NCBI RefSeq assembly: GCF_001974875.1
Contig: NZ_MTQD01000013.1
Location: 1 to 64,000, forward strand
DNA length: 64,000 nt
Direction of reading: 5' to 3'
Origin: Pseudoalteromonas sp. EB27
Lineage (GTDB): Bacteria > Pseudomonadota > Gammaproteobacteria > Enterobacterales > Alteromonadaceae
In this document: one piece after another, positions 44,222-55,567 of the stretch
Layout: each line of letters opens with the position of its first letter
Position numbering within the stretch: the stretch's first letter is position 1
Notes under the pieces: generated by a model
Seen by the model: only the letters and a program-made list of their open reading frames with translations
Database searches by the model: none
Told to the model about the DNA's origin: nothing
Made by a program: the position numbers and the translations under genes

Positions 44222-44302
44222 ATACCCATTCCATTAAGTAAAAGCGTGTAGGCAGTGCTATTTTTACTCCTGCTATATTCAAGAATTTAATGGAGTTGGT
44301 AT
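44222..44302. repeat. 81-bp imperfect inverted repeat
   Basis: The ends, 44222-44238 (ATACCCATTCCATTAAG) and 44286-44302, are complementary at 14 of 17 positions. Inside, AGTAAAA (44237-44243) pairs with TTTTACT (44262-44268). The nested, foldable structure and lack of coding potential suggest a short repetitive intergenic element. It lies in the promoter region of the M13 peptidase gene. Confidence 0.5.
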
Positions 44303-44330
44303 TAAATTCTAACTAACAAACGGAATCATT

Positions 44331-46406
44331 ATGAATAAAGTAACAATGGCCGCTGCAAGTATTGCACTTGCACTTGGCTTGGTAGGTTGTGGTGAAAAAC
44401 AACAAGAAACTAAAGTAACCGACACTCCAGTAGTGACAGCACCTGCTGAAAAACCACTAGAGCTTGGTATTGAATTAGCTAATATGGATAGTTCAGTACG
44501 CGCACAAGACGATTTTTACTACCATGTAAATGGCGAGTGGTTAGCTAAAACTGAAATACCAGGTGATAAATCTAACTACGGTTCTTTTTCGCAGTTATAT
44601 GATGAGTCGCAAAAAGCGATGAAAATAGCCCTTGAAAGTGCAGCCGCAAACAAAGCCGCTAAAAAAGGCAGTGATGAGTACAAAATTGGTGCATTTTATA
44701 AAAGCTATATGAATAAAGATGCGCGTAATGAGCTAGGTATTACGCCATTACAACCGTCATTAGATACAATTGATAGTGTTAAATCTAAAGCTGATTTAGT
44801 GGGTTTAATGGCTAAAATTCAAAAACAAGGTGGTACTTTACCGTTTGGTTGGTTTGTAAATAACGATGCTAAAAATTCAAGCGAGTATGCATTGTATTTA
44901 TCTCAGTCGGGTCTTGGTTTACCAGATCGTGATTATTACTCAAACAATGACGAAAAATTCACTAAAATTCGCGCTTCTTACGAGCAATACATCACTGATG
45001 TTTTAGCTAAGTCAGGCGTTAAGAATGCAGCAGAAGCTGCTAAGAGCGTACTTGCATTTGAAAAAACACTAGCTGATGCACAGTGGAGCCGCGTGCAAAG
45101 CCGTGACGCAACTAAATCTTATAACAAGATGACAGTAGCAGACGCAAGCAAGTTGATGGGCGACCTTGATTTAGCTGCATTCTTTAAAGATGCAGGTGTG
45201 AGTGCAAGTGACATTATTGTACGTCAACCAAGCTACTTAGAAGCACTCGCTACTATTTACAAAGACACTGATTTAGCGACGTGGAAAAACTACTTAAAAT
45301 TTCATTTTGTAAGTGGTTATGCAGAGCTACTTAGTGAAGATTTAGTTAACCTTAACTTTGACTTTTACAGCACAACACTTCGTGGCGTAGAAGAACAAGC
45401 ACCTCTTTGGAAGCAAGCGGTTGATGCATCTAACAGTGTACTTGGTGAAATTTTAGGTAAGGTATACGTTAAAGATAACTTCCCGCCAGAAGCTAAAGCA
45501 CGCATGGAAGAGTTAGTTGATAACGTAATTAAAGGTTATGGCGTTGCTATCGAAAATCTTGAGTGGATGAGCCCTGAAACAAAGCTTGCAGCGAAAGAAA
45601 AACTAGACAAATTTACGCCTAAAATTGGTTACCCAGACACGTGGAAAGATTACTCTGAGCTAGAGATTAACTCAGATGAGCTAGTAGGCAATTACATTCG
45701 TTATAGCGAATGGGCATACGCAGACATGATTGCTAAATTGGGTAAACCAGTTGATCGCTCTGAGTGGCATATGACTCCGCAAACGGTAAATGCGTATTAC
45801 AATCCAGTAAACAATGAAATTGTATTCCCTGCTGCTATTTTACAACCGCCATTCTTTAATTTAGAAGCGGATGATGCTGTAAACTACGGCGCAATTGGCG
45901 CAGTAATTGGTCACGAGCTTGGTCATGGTTTTGACGACCAAGGTGCTAAATATGACGGTGACGGTAACTTACGTAACTGGTGGAGTGAGACTGACCTTAA
46001 GCAATTTGAAGAGCGTACAGCGGCTTTAGTTGCACAGTATAACGAATATAAACCATTTGAAGATGCAAGTGTTAATGGCGAGCTAACGCTTGGCGAAAAC
46101 ATTGGTGACTTAGGTGGCTTAACGGTTGCGCATAAAGCGTATATGCTATCTTTAGGTGATAAAAAAGCACCTGTGGTTGATGGTTACACAGGCGATCAAC
46201 GTTTCTTTATGGGTTGGTCACAAATTTGGCGTCGTAACTATCGCGATGAAGAGTTACGTAATCGTTTATTAACAGACCCTCATTCACCAAGTCACTACCG
46301 TGTAATCGGTATCTTGTCGAATATGCCTGAGTTTTACGAAGCGTTTGACGTAAAAGAAGGTGATAAAATGTATATCAAACCAGAAGACCGCGTAAAAATC
46401 TGGTAA
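44331..46406 (+). CDS. M13 (neprilysin/PepO) family metallopeptidase, lipoprotein
   Basis: 691 residues. The N-terminus carries a lipoprotein signal with lipobox LVGC (Cys about 20), followed by a linker rich in Thr, Val and Pro. The catalytic zinc site is HELGH in VIGHELGHGFDDQG (about 525-540), with the third ligand in ENIGDLGGLT; the NAYYNP substrate-binding motif precedes it. M13 peptidases cleave oligopeptides outside the cytosol; bacterial members (PepO) are often periplasmic or surface-attached. It is monocistronic and ends before a strong terminator. Confidence 0.93.
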   Translation: MNKVTMAAASIALALGLVGCGEKQQETKVTDTPVVTAPAEKPLELGIELANMDSSVRAQDDFYYHVNGEWLAKTEIPGDKSNYGSFSQLYDESQKAMKIALESAAANKAAKKGSDEYKIGAFYKSYMNKDARNELGITPLQPSLDTIDSVKSKADLVGLMAKIQKQGGTLPFGWFVNNDAKNSSEYALYLSQSGLGLPDRDYYSNNDEKFTKIRASYEQYITDVLAKSGVKNAAEAAKSVLAFEKTLADAQWSRVQSRDATKSYNKMTVADASKLMGDLDLAAFFKDAGVSASDIIVRQPSYLEALATIYKDTDLATWKNYLKFHFVSGYAELLSEDLVNLNFDFYSTTLRGVEEQAPLWKQAVDASNSVLGEILGKVYVKDNFPPEAKARMEELVDNVIKGYGVAIENLEWMSPETKLAAKEKLDKFTPKIGYPDTWKDYSELEINSDELVGNYIRYSEWAYADMIAKLGKPVDRSEWHMTPQTVNAYYNPVNNEIVFPAAILQPPFFNLEADDAVNYGAIGAVIGHELGHGFDDQGAKYDGDGNLRNWWSETDLKQFEERTAALVAQYNEYKPFEDASVNGELTLGENIGDLGGLTVAHKAYMLSLGDKKAPVVDGYTGDQRFFMGWSQIWRRNYRDEELRNRLLTDPHSPSHYRVIGILSNMPEFYEAFDVKEGDKMYIKPEDRVKIW

Positions 46407-46427
46407 TTACATTGTATGTAAATAATA

Positions 46428-46461
46428 AAAACCAGTAAGTTTTTAGCTTACTGGTTTTTTT
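46428..46461. terminator. Bidirectional terminator after M13 peptidase gene
   Basis: AACCAGTAAG...CTTACTGGTT stem with flanking A and T runs, between the peptidase stop and the converging phosphotransferase, whose stop codon lies within the hairpin. Confidence 0.85.
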
Positions 46462-47543
46462 GTATCTTGAATTTGTTCATCGACTAAGCACGCGTGCATC
46501 CATTCTTCGTTACTCAGTATGTTTTTATAAAGCGCGAGTTGGTTTTGTACGCGCTCTAAATTGTGCTCTGCATGAGCCACTTTAAAGTACACATCGTTAT
46601 TTAAGTAATCAGTTAAAAAGCGCACACTTAACATGAGCGGCATTATTTTAGCGCCTAGCAGCAGGCTTTCTTGTTCTTGTTTACTCATGCTACTTTTTAA
46701 TGGCGTTACATAGCCTTTAACAATGGCTGAAAATATATCTTTTCGAATAACAACGTTGCGTAAGTTTGTTGAATCCTCGGCTTCGGGGGAGCAGAAAGTG
46801 CGTACCATGTCACCAAAATCATAAAGCCGAAATCCCGCCATGCAGGTATCTAAATCAATCACTGCTTTTGCTTTGTGAGTTGCACTACAAAACAGCATAT
46901 TATTTATTTTTGTATCGTTATGACACACTCTTAGTGGTATCTGCTTAGCTATACTACTAAGCTCAGTAATTAAATGCTGCTGCGATAAGCAATATTCTAT
47001 TTCGTCAGCGCAGTGCTTTACTCTATTTACAGAGTTATTTGTGATTGCGGTATTTAATTGCTCAAAGCGCATCGCTAAGTTATGAAAATCAGGAATTACA
47101 GTATGTAGTTGTTGTGCATCAAAGTCTTGCAAGGCATGCGTAAATACACCAAAAGCGTAAGCCGCTTGCTCGCTCTGTTGCGTGTTTTTAACAACGTCTT
47201 CGCTGTAGCTGTCACTAATATAATCAAGTACACGATAGTGTTCGTTATCTATTTCTATTAAGTATTCATTGTTCTGCGTAGCTATATGCTTAACTGTTTC
47301 AAGGGGGTAGTTGCTTTGTAGTTGTTTGGTATTTAAATGCTGCTCAATTAGTTTTGCATTACTTACTAACTGAGCAGGGTATTTAAATACCTCAGTATTA
47401 AGTTTTTGCACAATAAACTGTTTATCAATACATCTAAGTAGCCATGTACTATTTATATGGCCGCTACCAATCACACTAACTTGAGTTAACTCAGGATTTA
47501 ATGCTAATTGTTCGCTTAGCTTATTTTGTATTGAGATGTTCAT
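46443..47543 (-). CDS. Aminoglycoside phosphotransferase-fold small-molecule kinase
   Basis: About 366 residues from the ATG at 47543. The protein-kinase-like APH fold is shown by the catalytic loop RVCHNDTKINNML (His-x-Asp and Asn) and the metal-binding VIDLDTCMAGFRLYDFGD. The N-terminal lobe starts with SVIGSGHINSTWLL, the nucleotide loop. Family members phosphorylate sugars, choline, homoserine or antibiotics; this pattern is close to uncharacterised hexosamine/sugar kinases, but the substrate cannot be set. It follows mutT by 23 bp and could be the last gene of a secA-mutT-kinase transcript. Confidence 0.8.
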   Translation of the reverse strand: MNISIQNKLSEQLALNPELTQVSVIGSGHINSTWLLRCIDKQFIVQKLNTEVFKYPAQLVSNAKLIEQHLNTKQLQSNYPLETVKHIATQNNEYLIEIDNEHYRVLDYISDSYSEDVVKNTQQSEQAAYAFGVFTHALQDFDAQQLHTVIPDFHNLAMRFEQLNTAITNNSVNRVKHCADEIEYCLSQQHLITELSSIAKQIPLRVCHNDTKINNMLFCSATHKAKAVIDLDTCMAGFRLYDFGDMVRTFCSPEAEDSTNLRNVVIRKDIFSAIVKGYVTPLKSSMSKQEQESLLLGAKIMPLMLSVRFLTDYLNNDVYFKVAHAEHNLERVQNQLALYKNILSNEEWMHACLVDEQIQDTKKPVS

Positions 47544-47566
47544 TGCGCTCACTTGTACCTAGTTTG

Positions 47567-47965
47567 TTATGCGTATCGGGCTACTATTTTCTGGATAATT
47601 TCAGCATTAGCTTCAGGGAAATCATAATTTTCTAATTCACTAATTGCTACCCATTCACTAGGTTGTCCTTCAGCGCCATGTGCTTCACCGCTAAAGTTAC
47701 TCACTACGTGTACATCTAATTTAACGCACTTATCGCCGTAGTCATGTTCAATCACCATAAGTTGACTAGAGCTGTGAATTGTTAATCCAACTTCTTCAAT
47801 AAGCTCGCGTTTAAGTGCAACAAAAACACTTTCACCTGCTTCTACTTTGCCACCAGGAAATTCCCATAAACCGCCTTGATGTTGTTCATCTGCGCGTTTA
47901 CAAATGAATATAGCGTTATTCTTCTTAATAACACCAACAGCTACATGTACAATTTCTATAGTCAT
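47567..47965 (-). CDS. mutT: 8-oxo-dGTP diphosphatase MutT
   Basis: 132 residues with a complete Nudix box GGKVEAGESVFVALKRELIEEVG (Gx5Ex7REUxEExGU, about 38-60). It hydrolyses 8-oxo-dGTP, preventing A:T to C:G transversions. Length and the WEFPGGKVE lead-in match MutT (129 aa in E. coli). It follows secA, the same order as in E. coli, after a terminator-like hairpin. Confidence 0.93.
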   Translation of the reverse strand: MTIEIVHVAVGVIKKNNAIFICKRADEQHQGGLWEFPGGKVEAGESVFVALKRELIEEVGLTIHSSSQLMVIEHDYGDKCVKLDVHVVSNFSGEAHGAEGQPSEWVAISELENYDFPEANAEIIQKIVARYA

Positions 47966-47981
47966 TACTTTAAAACTCCAT

Positions 47982-48010
47982 AAAAAAAGCGACGCTAGCG
48001 CCGCTTTTTA
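47982..48010 (-). terminator. Hairpin between secA and mutT
   Basis: AAAAAAGCGACGCTAGCGCCGCTTTTT folds with A and T runs on either side. It lies in the secA-mutT gap and probably ends or attenuates the secA transcript. Confidence 0.65.
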
Positions 48011-48032
48011 ATAAGCTAATAACAATATTGGG

Positions 48033-50747
48033 CTATTTTAATTTACCGCAACATTGTTTGAATTTTTGGCCTGATTTACAAGGACAAGGGTCATTACGAC
48101 CTACTTTTGGTTCTGTACGAGCCATTACAGTCGCTGTTTCTGGTGCTGGCGCTTCGCCACCTACTTGCTCAGCTTCTTCATGTTGGTATTCGCGAGGAGC
48201 ATTTTCACTTTTACGGTGTTGCTCTTCTACTTTTTCAACATCTTCTTCTGCGCGTACTTGTACTTTACTTAGGATGCTTACAACATCTACTTTCAAGTTT
48301 TCAAGCATTTCAGAAAACAACTCAAACGATTCACGCTTGTACTCTTGCTTAGGATTCTTTTGCGCGTAACCACGTAAATGAATACCTTGGCGTAAGTGAT
48401 CCATCGCAGCAAGGTGATCTTTCCAATGTTGATCAAGACTTTGTAGCATAATCGCTTTTTCAAACTGACGTAAAACAGAATCGCCTACTTGCTCTTCTTT
48501 TTGCTTGTATGACTGCTCAACAGCTTCTTCAATACGCTCACGAAGCTTTTCTTCATATAGCTTATTGTCATCAGCTAACCACTGAGTGATTGGTAACTCA
48601 ATTAAGAAGTCTTGCTTTAAACGCTCTTCAAGGCCAGGAATATCCCACATTTCAGCAAGGCTTTGCGGTGCAATGTACTGATCAATTACACCAGCAAGAA
48701 CATCACCACGAATTGCTGTGATAGTTTCTGAAATATCGCCTTCTTCAAGTAGCTCATTACGTTGAGAGTAAACAACGCGACGTTGATCGTTTGCTACATC
48801 ATCGTACTCAAGTAATTGCTTACGAACATCAAAGTTACGTGCTTCTACTTTACGCTGTGCATTTTCAATCGCACGGTTAACCCATGGATGTTCAATTGCT
48901 TCACCGCGTTGCATACCTAGTTTACGCATCATGTTAGTCATGCGTTCACCAGCGAAGATACGCATTAGTGCATCGTCCATCGATAGGTAGAAACGGCTAG
49001 AGCCGGCGTCACCTTGACGACCAGAACGACCACGTAATTGGTTATCTATACGACGAGATTCGTGACGTTCAGTACCAATGATATGTAAACCGCCGGCATC
49101 AATTACTGCATCATGGCGAATTTTCCAAGCCGCTTTAATATCAGCAATTTGCTCAGCAGTTGGGTTCTCAAGTTTTTCAACTTCACTGTTCCAGTTGCCG
49201 CCTAACACGATATCGGTACCACGACCGGCCATGTTGGTTGCAATTGTTACTGTACCTGGCAGGCCCGCGTCTGAAACGATGTCAGCTTCTTGCGCATGAA
49301 ATTTAGCATTAAGTACGTTGTGCTTAATTTTTTCTTTGCGTAAAAACTGTGATAAATACTCAGAACTTTCAATTGAAATAGTACCTACAAGTACCGGTTG
49401 TCCGCGGTCTTGGCAGTCTTTAATGTCAATTAAAATTGCTTCGTATTTTTCTTCTTGCGTTAGATAAACTAAGTCGGCGCGATCATCACGAACCATTGGC
49501 TTATTAGTTGGCATAACAACGGTATCTAGGCCGTAGATAGATTGAAACTCAAAAGCTTCAGTATCGGCAGTACCTGTCATACCTGCTAGTGTTTCGTATA
49601 AACGGAAGTAGTTTTGGAACGTAATAGATGCAAGTGTTTGGTTTTCGTTCTGAATATTTACACCTTCTTTAGCTTCAACAGCTTGGTGTAAACCTTCTGA
49701 CCAACGACGACCTTCCATTGAACGACCAGTATGCTCATCGATAATGATTACTTCGTTTTCTTTTACAACGTAATCAACATCTTTTTGGTATAGCTTGTGA
49801 GCACGAAGGGCCGCATAAACGTGACTTAGTAGCGTAATGCTTGCTGCTGAGTAAAGCGAATCGCCTTCTTCAATTAAGCCGCGTTCAGTAAGTAGCTCTT
49901 CTACTTTAATTTGACCACGTTCTGTTAAATGAACTTGCTTAGACTTTTCATCAATAGTGTAATCGCCGTCGCCTTCAACACCTTCTTCGTCTTCTTTTTC
50001 TTGAAGTTCAAGTAAAGGAACGATGGTATTTATTTCAGTGTATAGCTCAGAGCTGTCCTCAGCTGGGCCTGAAATAATAAGCGGAGTACGCGCTTCATCG
50101 ATTAAGATTGAATCCACTTCATCGACTACAGCATAAAATAATGGACGCTGAACACGTTCATCAATACTAAAAGCCATATTATCGCGAAGGTAGTCAAAAC
50201 CAAATTCGTTATTTGTACCGTACGTAATGTCAGCAGTATAAGCTAGCTTCTTCTGCTGTGGCATCATACCAGGTACGTTACAGCCTACAGTAAGGCCTAA
50301 AAATTCAAATAACGCACGGTTGGTTTCAGCATCACGTTTAGCAAGGTAGTCATTCACAGTAATTACGTGAACACCTTTGCCTGTTAAGCCGTTTAAATAA
50401 GCTGGTAGGGTAGCTGTTAATGTTTTACCTTCACCGGTACGCATTTCTGCAATGCGACCTTGATGTAAAACCATACCACCTAATAACTGCACGTCGAAAT
50501 GACGCATGCCATTTACACGCTTTGACGCTTCACGTACCACAGCAAAAGCTTCAGGTAGAATGTCGTCAAGGCCTTGTCCGTTATCGTAACGTTCTCTAAA
50601 CTCAGCTGTTTTAGCTCTTAAATCTTCATCAGAAAGCGCTTCAAGTTGCGTTTCTAGCGCATTGATTAGCGCGACCGTCTTTCTTAAGTTTTTAATAGTG
50701 CGGTCATTGCGACTACCAAAAAGCTTGGTAAATAAATTAGATATCAT
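48033..50747 (-). CDS. secA: Protein translocase ATPase SecA
   Basis: 904 residues, the usual length (901 in E. coli). It drives preproteins through SecYEG. Walker [12 protein letters not shown] (about 103-113), the [11 protein letters not shown]alker B region, the second ATPase motif [10 protein letters not shown] and [14 protein letters not shown] are all present. The C-terminus carries the zinc-binding SecB site [16 protein letters not shown] 5' leader of about 150 bases with two inverted repeats precedes it; no secM-like frame was found. Confidence 0.97.
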   Translation of the reverse strand: MISNLFTKLFGSRNDRTIKNLRKTVALINALETQLEALSDEDLRAKTAEFRERYDNGQGLDDILPEAFAVVREASKRVNGMRHFDVQLLGGMVLHQGRIAEMRTGEGKTLTATLPAYLNGLTGKGVHVITVNDYLAKRDAETNRALFEFLGLTVGCNVPGMMPQQKKLAYTADITYGTNNEFGFDYLRDNMAFSIDERVQRPLFYAVVDEVDSILIDEARTPLIISGPAEDSSELYTEINTIVPLLELQEKEDEEGVEGDGDYTIDEKSKQVHLTERGQIKVEELLTERGLIEEGDSLYSAASITLLSHVYAALRAHKLYQKDVDYVVKENEVIIIDEHTGRSMEGRRWSEGLHQAVEAKEGVNIQNENQTLASITFQNYFRLYETLAGMTGTADTEAFEFQSIYGLDTVVMPTNKPMVRDDRADLVYLTQEEKYEAILIDIKDCQDRGQPVLVGTISIESSEYLSQFLRKEKIKHNVLNAKFHAQEADIVSDAGLPGTVTIATNMAGRGTDIVLGGNWNSEVEKLENPTAEQIADIKAAWKIRHDAVIDAGGLHIIGTERHESRRIDNQLRGRSGRQGDAGSSRFYLSMDDALMRIFAGERMTNMMRKLGMQRGEAIEHPWVNRAIENAQRKVEARNFDVRKQLLEYDDVANDQRRVVYSQRNELLEEGDISETITAIRGDVLAGVIDQYIAPQSLAEMWDIPGLEERLKQDFLIELPITQWLADDNKLYEEKLRERIEEAVEQSYKQKEEQVGDSVLRQFEKAIMLQSLDQHWKDHLAAMDHLRQGIHLRGYAQKNPKQEYKRESFELFSEMLENLKVDVVSILSKVQVRAEEDVEKVEEQHRKSENAPREYQHEEAEQVGGEAPAPETATVMARTEPKVGRNDPCPCKSGQKFKQCCGKLK

Positions 50748-51118
50748 GATAAAACCGTTACAATGTATTCTTTGTCAGCCGAGTATCGGCTAACCCATTT
50801 TTAACAATTGGTAATTAATATGTGCTTTTAAATAACACTTAGAACATATTAATTAGCAATATTGTATTAAACCGCTCAAAAAGCACTGTTTATTACGTGC
50901 GCTACTATACCAGACTCTGCCAAACAACAAACTATCTCAATAAAAAGATCTGTGTATAAAATCGAAAAATTTGATCTGGTTCGCAAAAATAACTTTGTAT
51001 TACTCAATTACAGTAAAGATAGTAGCGAACTGTAAAGATATGGTGCTAAATAAATTAAAAACAAGGGTTATAGCTGCGCTTAAGTTTGACGCTTAAACAC
51101 AGCTATTAAATGAGAGTT
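50748..51118 (-). promoter_or_regulatory. secA promoter and structured leader
   Basis: On the minus strand an extended -10, TGG-TATAGT (hexamer 50909-50904), is the best promoter match, giving a leader of about 150 nt. The leader has two inverted repeats: a perfect 12-bp pair (50812-50823 with 50844-50855, 20-base loop) and a shorter AGCCGA/TCGGCT hairpin (50777-50791), 30 bases before the secA start. A third imperfect inverted repeat (51070-51105) lies just past the chemoreceptor stop and may be its terminator. No open frame with a SecM-type arrest motif was found. Confidence 0.55.
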
Positions 51119-53146
51119 TTATAATTTAAATTGATTAACCGTTTTGTTAAGCGCTGCAGCTAAATCACTTAAGTCACGAGCTTCGTCAGCGAGGGTGTGT
51201 GCATGGTCAGCGGTACTGTTCACTAAGTTATTAATTGCCGAAAGGCTCGTGTTAATATCTTCAGCAACGACTGTTTGCTCCTCAGTTGATGTTGCTATTT
51301 GATGACTTTGGTCTTGTACTTTAGTGACCGACTGCGCAATATTGTGAAGTGAGCTAAGTACTTCTTTAGTTTGCAGCACTGAGCCTTCTGTTTGGTCTTG
51401 TCCTTGTTGCATCATCACCGAGGCCTGTTGAGCTATTTGCTGCAAGCGCGAAATCATATTACGAATATCGTCAGTTGATTCTTGTGTACGGCTTGCTAGT
51501 GAGCGCACTTCATCCGCAACAACGGCAAAGCCTCGACCGTGTTCGCCAGCACGAGCAGCCTCTATAGCCGCATTAAGTGCAAGTAAATTGGTTTGATCGG
51601 CAATTGAGTTAATAACATCGACTAATGCACCAATATTATTACTTTCTTGCTCAAGGCCTGCTACCACTTTAGATGCTTCACCAATATGCAACGCCAGTTC
51701 AGTCATTACTTTTTGCGCCTGTGTAGAACGGCTTGCACCTTCAGCTGTAATTGCTTGTACTTCTTCAGCTGCGTTATTTGTATGTTGTGCATTACGTGAT
51801 ATTTCAAGCACGGTAGTTGCCATTTCAGTTACCGCAGCGCTCACGCTATCAACTTGTTGCTTCTCTTGTTGAATTTCAGAATTAGTTTGCTCAGAAACAT
51901 GTCTTAGTTGAGCTGCTGCGTTGCTTAGTTGCTCTGCTTGAGCTGCGGTTTCGAGCATCATGGCGCGTAACTTATCAATAAACGTATTCATGTGATTGGC
52001 CAGTTGGCCGACTTCATCTTGGCTATCAATATCAATTTTTTGAGTAAGATCGCCTTCGCCCGATGCTATATCACGCATAATGTGCGTAAGTGTTGTGATG
52101 GGTTTTGAAATCATATGGGTAGCCCATAAAATCATGGCTAATATAATAATTAAGATAATAACTACTGCAGTTGTTGTTGCGGTTACTGCGGCATTTACGG
52201 GCTCTTCAATCATGCTAGTAGGAATAAGTAGACCTACATACCAATCTATATGAGGCTGCTCTAGCTGTAAGCGATGGTAAACCACATAAAACTGCTCTCC
52301 TTTAAAGGTAACCATTTGGCTGCCTTCAAGGTTATTTCGCATTTGTGTGTTTAACTCTTTAAAGCCTGCGGTATCTGTGAATTGTTGTTCAAGCGCATCG
52401 AGTCCTTCTTTACCGTTTGCACCTTCATCTGTAATTGAAAGTTTGTGTCCAGTGGCTTTTGAAAAGTGAACTACTTTTTGATTTCCATCGAGTAAAAATC
52501 CATAACCTTGGCCGTTAAAGCGAATATTTTCGACCATGTCGTTAATTTTGTTTAGTTGTAAATCAACACCGCCCATACCAATGAGTTTACGCTGTGCGTT
52601 ATAAACAGGTTGTTGTACTACTGCAGATGCTACGCCTGTGGTTAAATCAACAGAGATTGGACCTACATAAAGTTTGTTAACTTGCATGGCTTCTTGCCAC
52701 CAACCACGCTTGTAGGCGTAATAAGGCTGGCCGTTGTAGTGACTTGTACGTTCATTTTCTTTAAAGTATTCACCGGTGGTTGCTGAGGCAAAAAAGGCCG
52801 ATAAAATGTTTTCGTCGTTTGAGCTTAAACGCACAAAGTCTTGGTTTACTTCGTTGTAACCTGGCGCGCTTTCGAGTGCTTGATCGCGAGTATCCCAATT
52901 TTCAAAAAAATTGATTAAATGTGGGTTATTAACAAAGGTTGATACCATTTTACCGTACATCGCAAAGTAACTTTGCATTGAAAGTTGCTCGGTCTGTAGA
53001 TAACTTTGTGCTTCGTTTTCTATGTTTTCTCTAGAGAGATTAGCAATGTGTTTAACAAAAAATGTTGAGGCGATAATTAGTAAAACGGTAATTGTTCCAC
53101 CAATCAATAATAATATTTTCTTCCGTAATGATAAATTATTTAGCAT
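51119..53146 (-). CDS. Methyl-accepting chemotaxis protein (Cache sensor)
   Basis: 675 residues: TM1 (about 12-30), a large periplasmic sensing region (31-325) of Cache type ([56 protein letters not shown]), TM2 (about 327-347), HAMP (350-400), and a cytoplasmic signalling domain with the conserved hairpin tip of receptors ([40 protein letters not shown]). Cache receptors of this layout often bind amino or organic acids. The ligand is unknown. Single gene; no che genes nearby. Confidence 0.93.
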   Translation of the reverse strand: MLNNLSLRKKILLLIGGTITVLLIIASTFFVKHIANLSRENIENEAQSYLQTEQLSMQSYFAMYGKMVSTFVNNPHLINFFENWDTRDQALESAPGYNEVNQDFVRLSSNDENILSAFFASATTGEYFKENERTSHYNGQPYYAYKRGWWQEAMQVNKLYVGPISVDLTTGVASAVVQQPVYNAQRKLIGMGGVDLQLNKINDMVENIRFNGQGYGFLLDGNQKVVHFSKATGHKLSITDEGANGKEGLDALEQQFTDTAGFKELNTQMRNNLEGSQMVTFKGEQFYVVYHRLQLEQPHIDWYVGLLIPTSMIEEPVNAAVTATTTAVVIILIIILAMILWATHMISKPITTLTHIMRDIASGEGDLTQKIDIDSQDEVGQLANHMNTFIDKLRAMMLETAAQAEQLSNAAAQLRHVSEQTNSEIQQEKQQVDSVSAAVTEMATTVLEISRNAQHTNNAAEEVQAITAEGASRSTQAQKVMTELALHIGEASKVVAGLEQESNNIGALVDVINSIADQTNLLALNAAIEAARAGEHGRGFAVVADEVRSLASRTQESTDDIRNMISRLQQIAQQASVMMQQGQDQTEGSVLQTKEVLSSLHNIAQSVTKVQDQSHQIATSTEEQTVVAEDINTSLSAINNLVNSTADHAHTLADEARDLSDLAAALNKTVNQFKL

Positions 53147-53262
53147 GAGTGCGCATATTTTTATTATTTATGAAATTATATCTAATCATATCTTACTTAA
53201 AATCTCTATAAAGTTAGATAGAAAGAACTAATTATGCGTTTAAAATAAAGGCTTATACAAAA

Positions 53263-54033
53263 ATGACAAATAAAAGTAATAAATTAGTAGTATTAGGTGC
53301 AGGTTGGTTAGGGCATGCTTTATGCGTAAGTGCGCAAAAAACTGATTGGCAAGTACAAGGAACGCATAGAACAGATATACACGAGTTTGATTTTGAGCGT
53401 CAGTTTACACTTGAAGATGGGCAATTAAGACATCAAGTTGATTTACAAAATGCTTATTGGGTATGCGCTATTCCACCACGTAGCAGGCACAGTGAAAGTA
53501 ATTATCCTGAAACACTCACCGCAGCGCTTAAGCTCTCAAAGGAGTTAAACGCAAAGGGCTTTTTATTGTGCTCATCAACCGGGGTATACGATCAAGAGCC
53601 TGGTGTATATAGTGAAAGTTGCGATATTTCATGCACAAACGAGCGCCAAATAAAGCTCTATGAGGCAGAAGAGCAAGTACTTGAGCAAGACGGAAAAGTG
53701 CTGCGTTTAGCTGGATTACTAGGGCCTAATAGAGAACCTGGGCGTTTTGTGGCAGGTAAAGAGCTCAATACATCAAGTGAGCAAGTGGTAAATATGGTGC
53801 ACCAACAAGATGTAATTAATGCTATTTTTGCGGTGATAGAGCACTGGCAAGTAGGGCAAAATATTTATAATGTGGTTAATCCTGCGCACCCAACTAAAGC
53901 TGAATACTACGCAGTGAAGTGTGCAGAGCATGGCGGTGAGTTACCACGCTTTACCAGTGATGATAAAGCTGAGCGCAAAGTTATTGGCTCAGCTATCGAA
54001 GCGCTAGGCTTTACTTACCAATATGGTATTTAA
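53263..54033 (+). CDS. NAD(P)-dependent epimerase-like Rossmann-fold protein (YeeZ-like)
   Basis: 256 residues. It begins with the dinucleotide-binding motif [13 protein letters not shown] (about 8-20). Further extended-SDR features are [13 protein letters not shown] (catalytic-region Ser and Tyr) and [17 protein letters not shown]. The pattern resembles E. coli YeeZ and related SDRs of unknown substrate. It converges with hutH, overlapping by four bases at the stops. Confidence 0.8.
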   Translation: MTNKSNKLVVLGAGWLGHALCVSAQKTDWQVQGTHRTDIHEFDFERQFTLEDGQLRHQVDLQNAYWVCAIPPRSRHSESNYPETLTAALKLSKELNAKGFLLCSSTGVYDQEPGVYSESCDISCTNERQIKLYEAEEQVLEQDGKVLRLAGLLGPNREPGRFVAGKELNTSSEQVVNMVHQQDVINAIFAVIEHWQVGQNIYNVVNPAHPTKAEYYAVKCAEHGGELPRFTSDDKAERKVIGSAIEALGFTYQYGI

Positions 54034-55565
54034 TATGCTGAAGGTAGGGGACTGCTCTCTATGAAGTCGCATAACTTACCTTCACTTAATAATGTATTGG
54101 CAGCTTCTATATCGGGAGCAAAATAGCGGTCTTTATCATAATAACTCACATGCTCGCGCAATAATGCTTTAGCGATTTGTACTTTATTTGATGGTTCAAG
54201 CGGTTTTCTAAATTCTAGCCCTTGAACCGATGCTAACCATTCTATTGCCAAAACACCTTGGGTATTATTGGCCATTTCATCTAAGCGCCTTGCTGCAAAG
54301 GTTGCCATAGAAACATGATCTTCTTGATTTGCAGATGTAGGCAAGCTATCAACCGAAGCTGGATGCGCTAATGATTTGTTTTCTGACGCAAGCGCTGCTG
54401 CGGTAACTTGAGCAATCATAAAACCTGAATTTACACCGCCGTTTTCAACTAAAAATGGCGGTAACTTGGATAGGTTTGAATCGATAAGTAATGCAATTCG
54501 CCTCTCTGCTAATGCGCCAATTTCGGCAATTGCGATAGCTAAGTTATCAGCGGCCATTGCAACGGGCTCTGCATGAAAGTTTCCTCCCGATATTATGTCG
54601 CCTACATCGGCAAAAACTAGTGGATTATCGGTTACGCCGTTTGACTCGCATAACAATACTTCTGCGGCTTGGCGTATCTGAGTTAGGCAAGCACCTAGCA
54701 CTTGAGGTTGGCAGCGAAGGCAATAAGGGTCTTGTACTTTTTCACAATTGACGTGGGAATCACTAATTTGAGAGTGCGTATCGAGTAGCTCTCTAAATAC
54801 TTGAGCAGTGTCTATTTGTCCGCGCTGACCACGAATATCATGAATACGTGCATCAAATGGCGCGCGACTACCCATTGCAGCTTCTATGCTTATCGAGCCG
54901 ATAACGCAGCTTTGTGCATATAAGTTCTCGCTTCTAAATAGGCCTTGTAGTGCAAATGCAGTCGACGCTTGTGTGCCATTTAATAATGCTAAGCCTTCTT
55001 TAGCTGCAAGGGTAAGAGGTTCAAGCCCCGCTATTTTTAACCCTTGTGCTGCACTAATTATTTTTCCTTTATGTCGCATTTGACCTTCAGCTAATAAAGG
55101 TAGGCACATATGCGCAAGAGGGGCTAAATCGCCCGATGCCCCCACGGAGCCTTTTTTAGGCACGCACGGATATACTTCGCTACTAAGCAGCTGCATAAAA
55201 AATTGGATTACTTGCAGGCGAATACCCGAGTAGCCGCGCGAAAGCGAGTTTACTTTTAAGGTGATCATTAACCTTACTGTGCTGTCATCCATGTATTCGC
55301 CAATGCCCGCAGCGTGTGAAAGCACAATGGAGCGCTGTAATAATTCAAGTTCGTCGTCGGCTATTTTGGTATTAGCTAATAACCCAAAGCCGGTGTTAAT
55401 CCCATATACAGTGCGGTGCTCATTAATAACGTTTTGAACGGTTTGTGCGCTGGCTGCTATTTGTGATTCAGCATGCTTTACAAGGCTTAATTTTACTGGT
55501 GAATTATTAATTTTTCTCAGTGTGTTTAAATCAAGTGAGCCTGGCGTGAGAGTAAGTTCGAACAT
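54030..55565 (-). CDS. hutH: Histidine ammonia-lyase
   Basis: 511 residues. It removes ammonia from histidine to form urocanate, the first step of the Hut pathway. The MIO cofactor forms from A143-S144-G145 in [14 protein letters not shown], at the same residue numbers as the Pseudomonas enzyme. Also typical are YGINTGFG (catalytic Tyr53 region) and the QEDHVSM motif. It follows hutU by two bases on the minus strand, so hutU-hutH form an operon. Confidence 0.96.
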   Translation of the reverse strand: MFELTLTPGSLDLNTLRKINNSPVKLSLVKHAESQIAASAQTVQNVINEHRTVYGINTGFGLLANTKIADDELELLQRSIVLSHAAGIGEYMDDSTVRLMITLKVNSLSRGYSGIRLQVIQFFMQLLSSEVYPCVPKKGSVGASGDLAPLAHMCLPLLAEGQMRHKGKIISAAQGLKIAGLEPLTLAAKEGLALLNGTQASTAFALQGLFRSENLYAQSCVIGSISIEAAMGSRAPFDARIHDIRGQRGQIDTAQVFRELLDTHSQISDSHVNCEKVQDPYCLRCQPQVLGACLTQIRQAAEVLLCESNGVTDNPLVFADVGDIISGGNFHAEPVAMAADNLAIAIAEIGALAERRIALLIDSNLSKLPPFLVENGGVNSGFMIAQVTAAALASENKSLAHPASVDSLPTSANQEDHVSMATFAARRLDEMANNTQGVLAIEWLASVQGLEFRKPLEPSNKVQIAKALLREHVSYYDKDRYFAPDIEAANTLLSEGKLCDFIESSPLPSAY

Positions 55566-55567
55566 GA

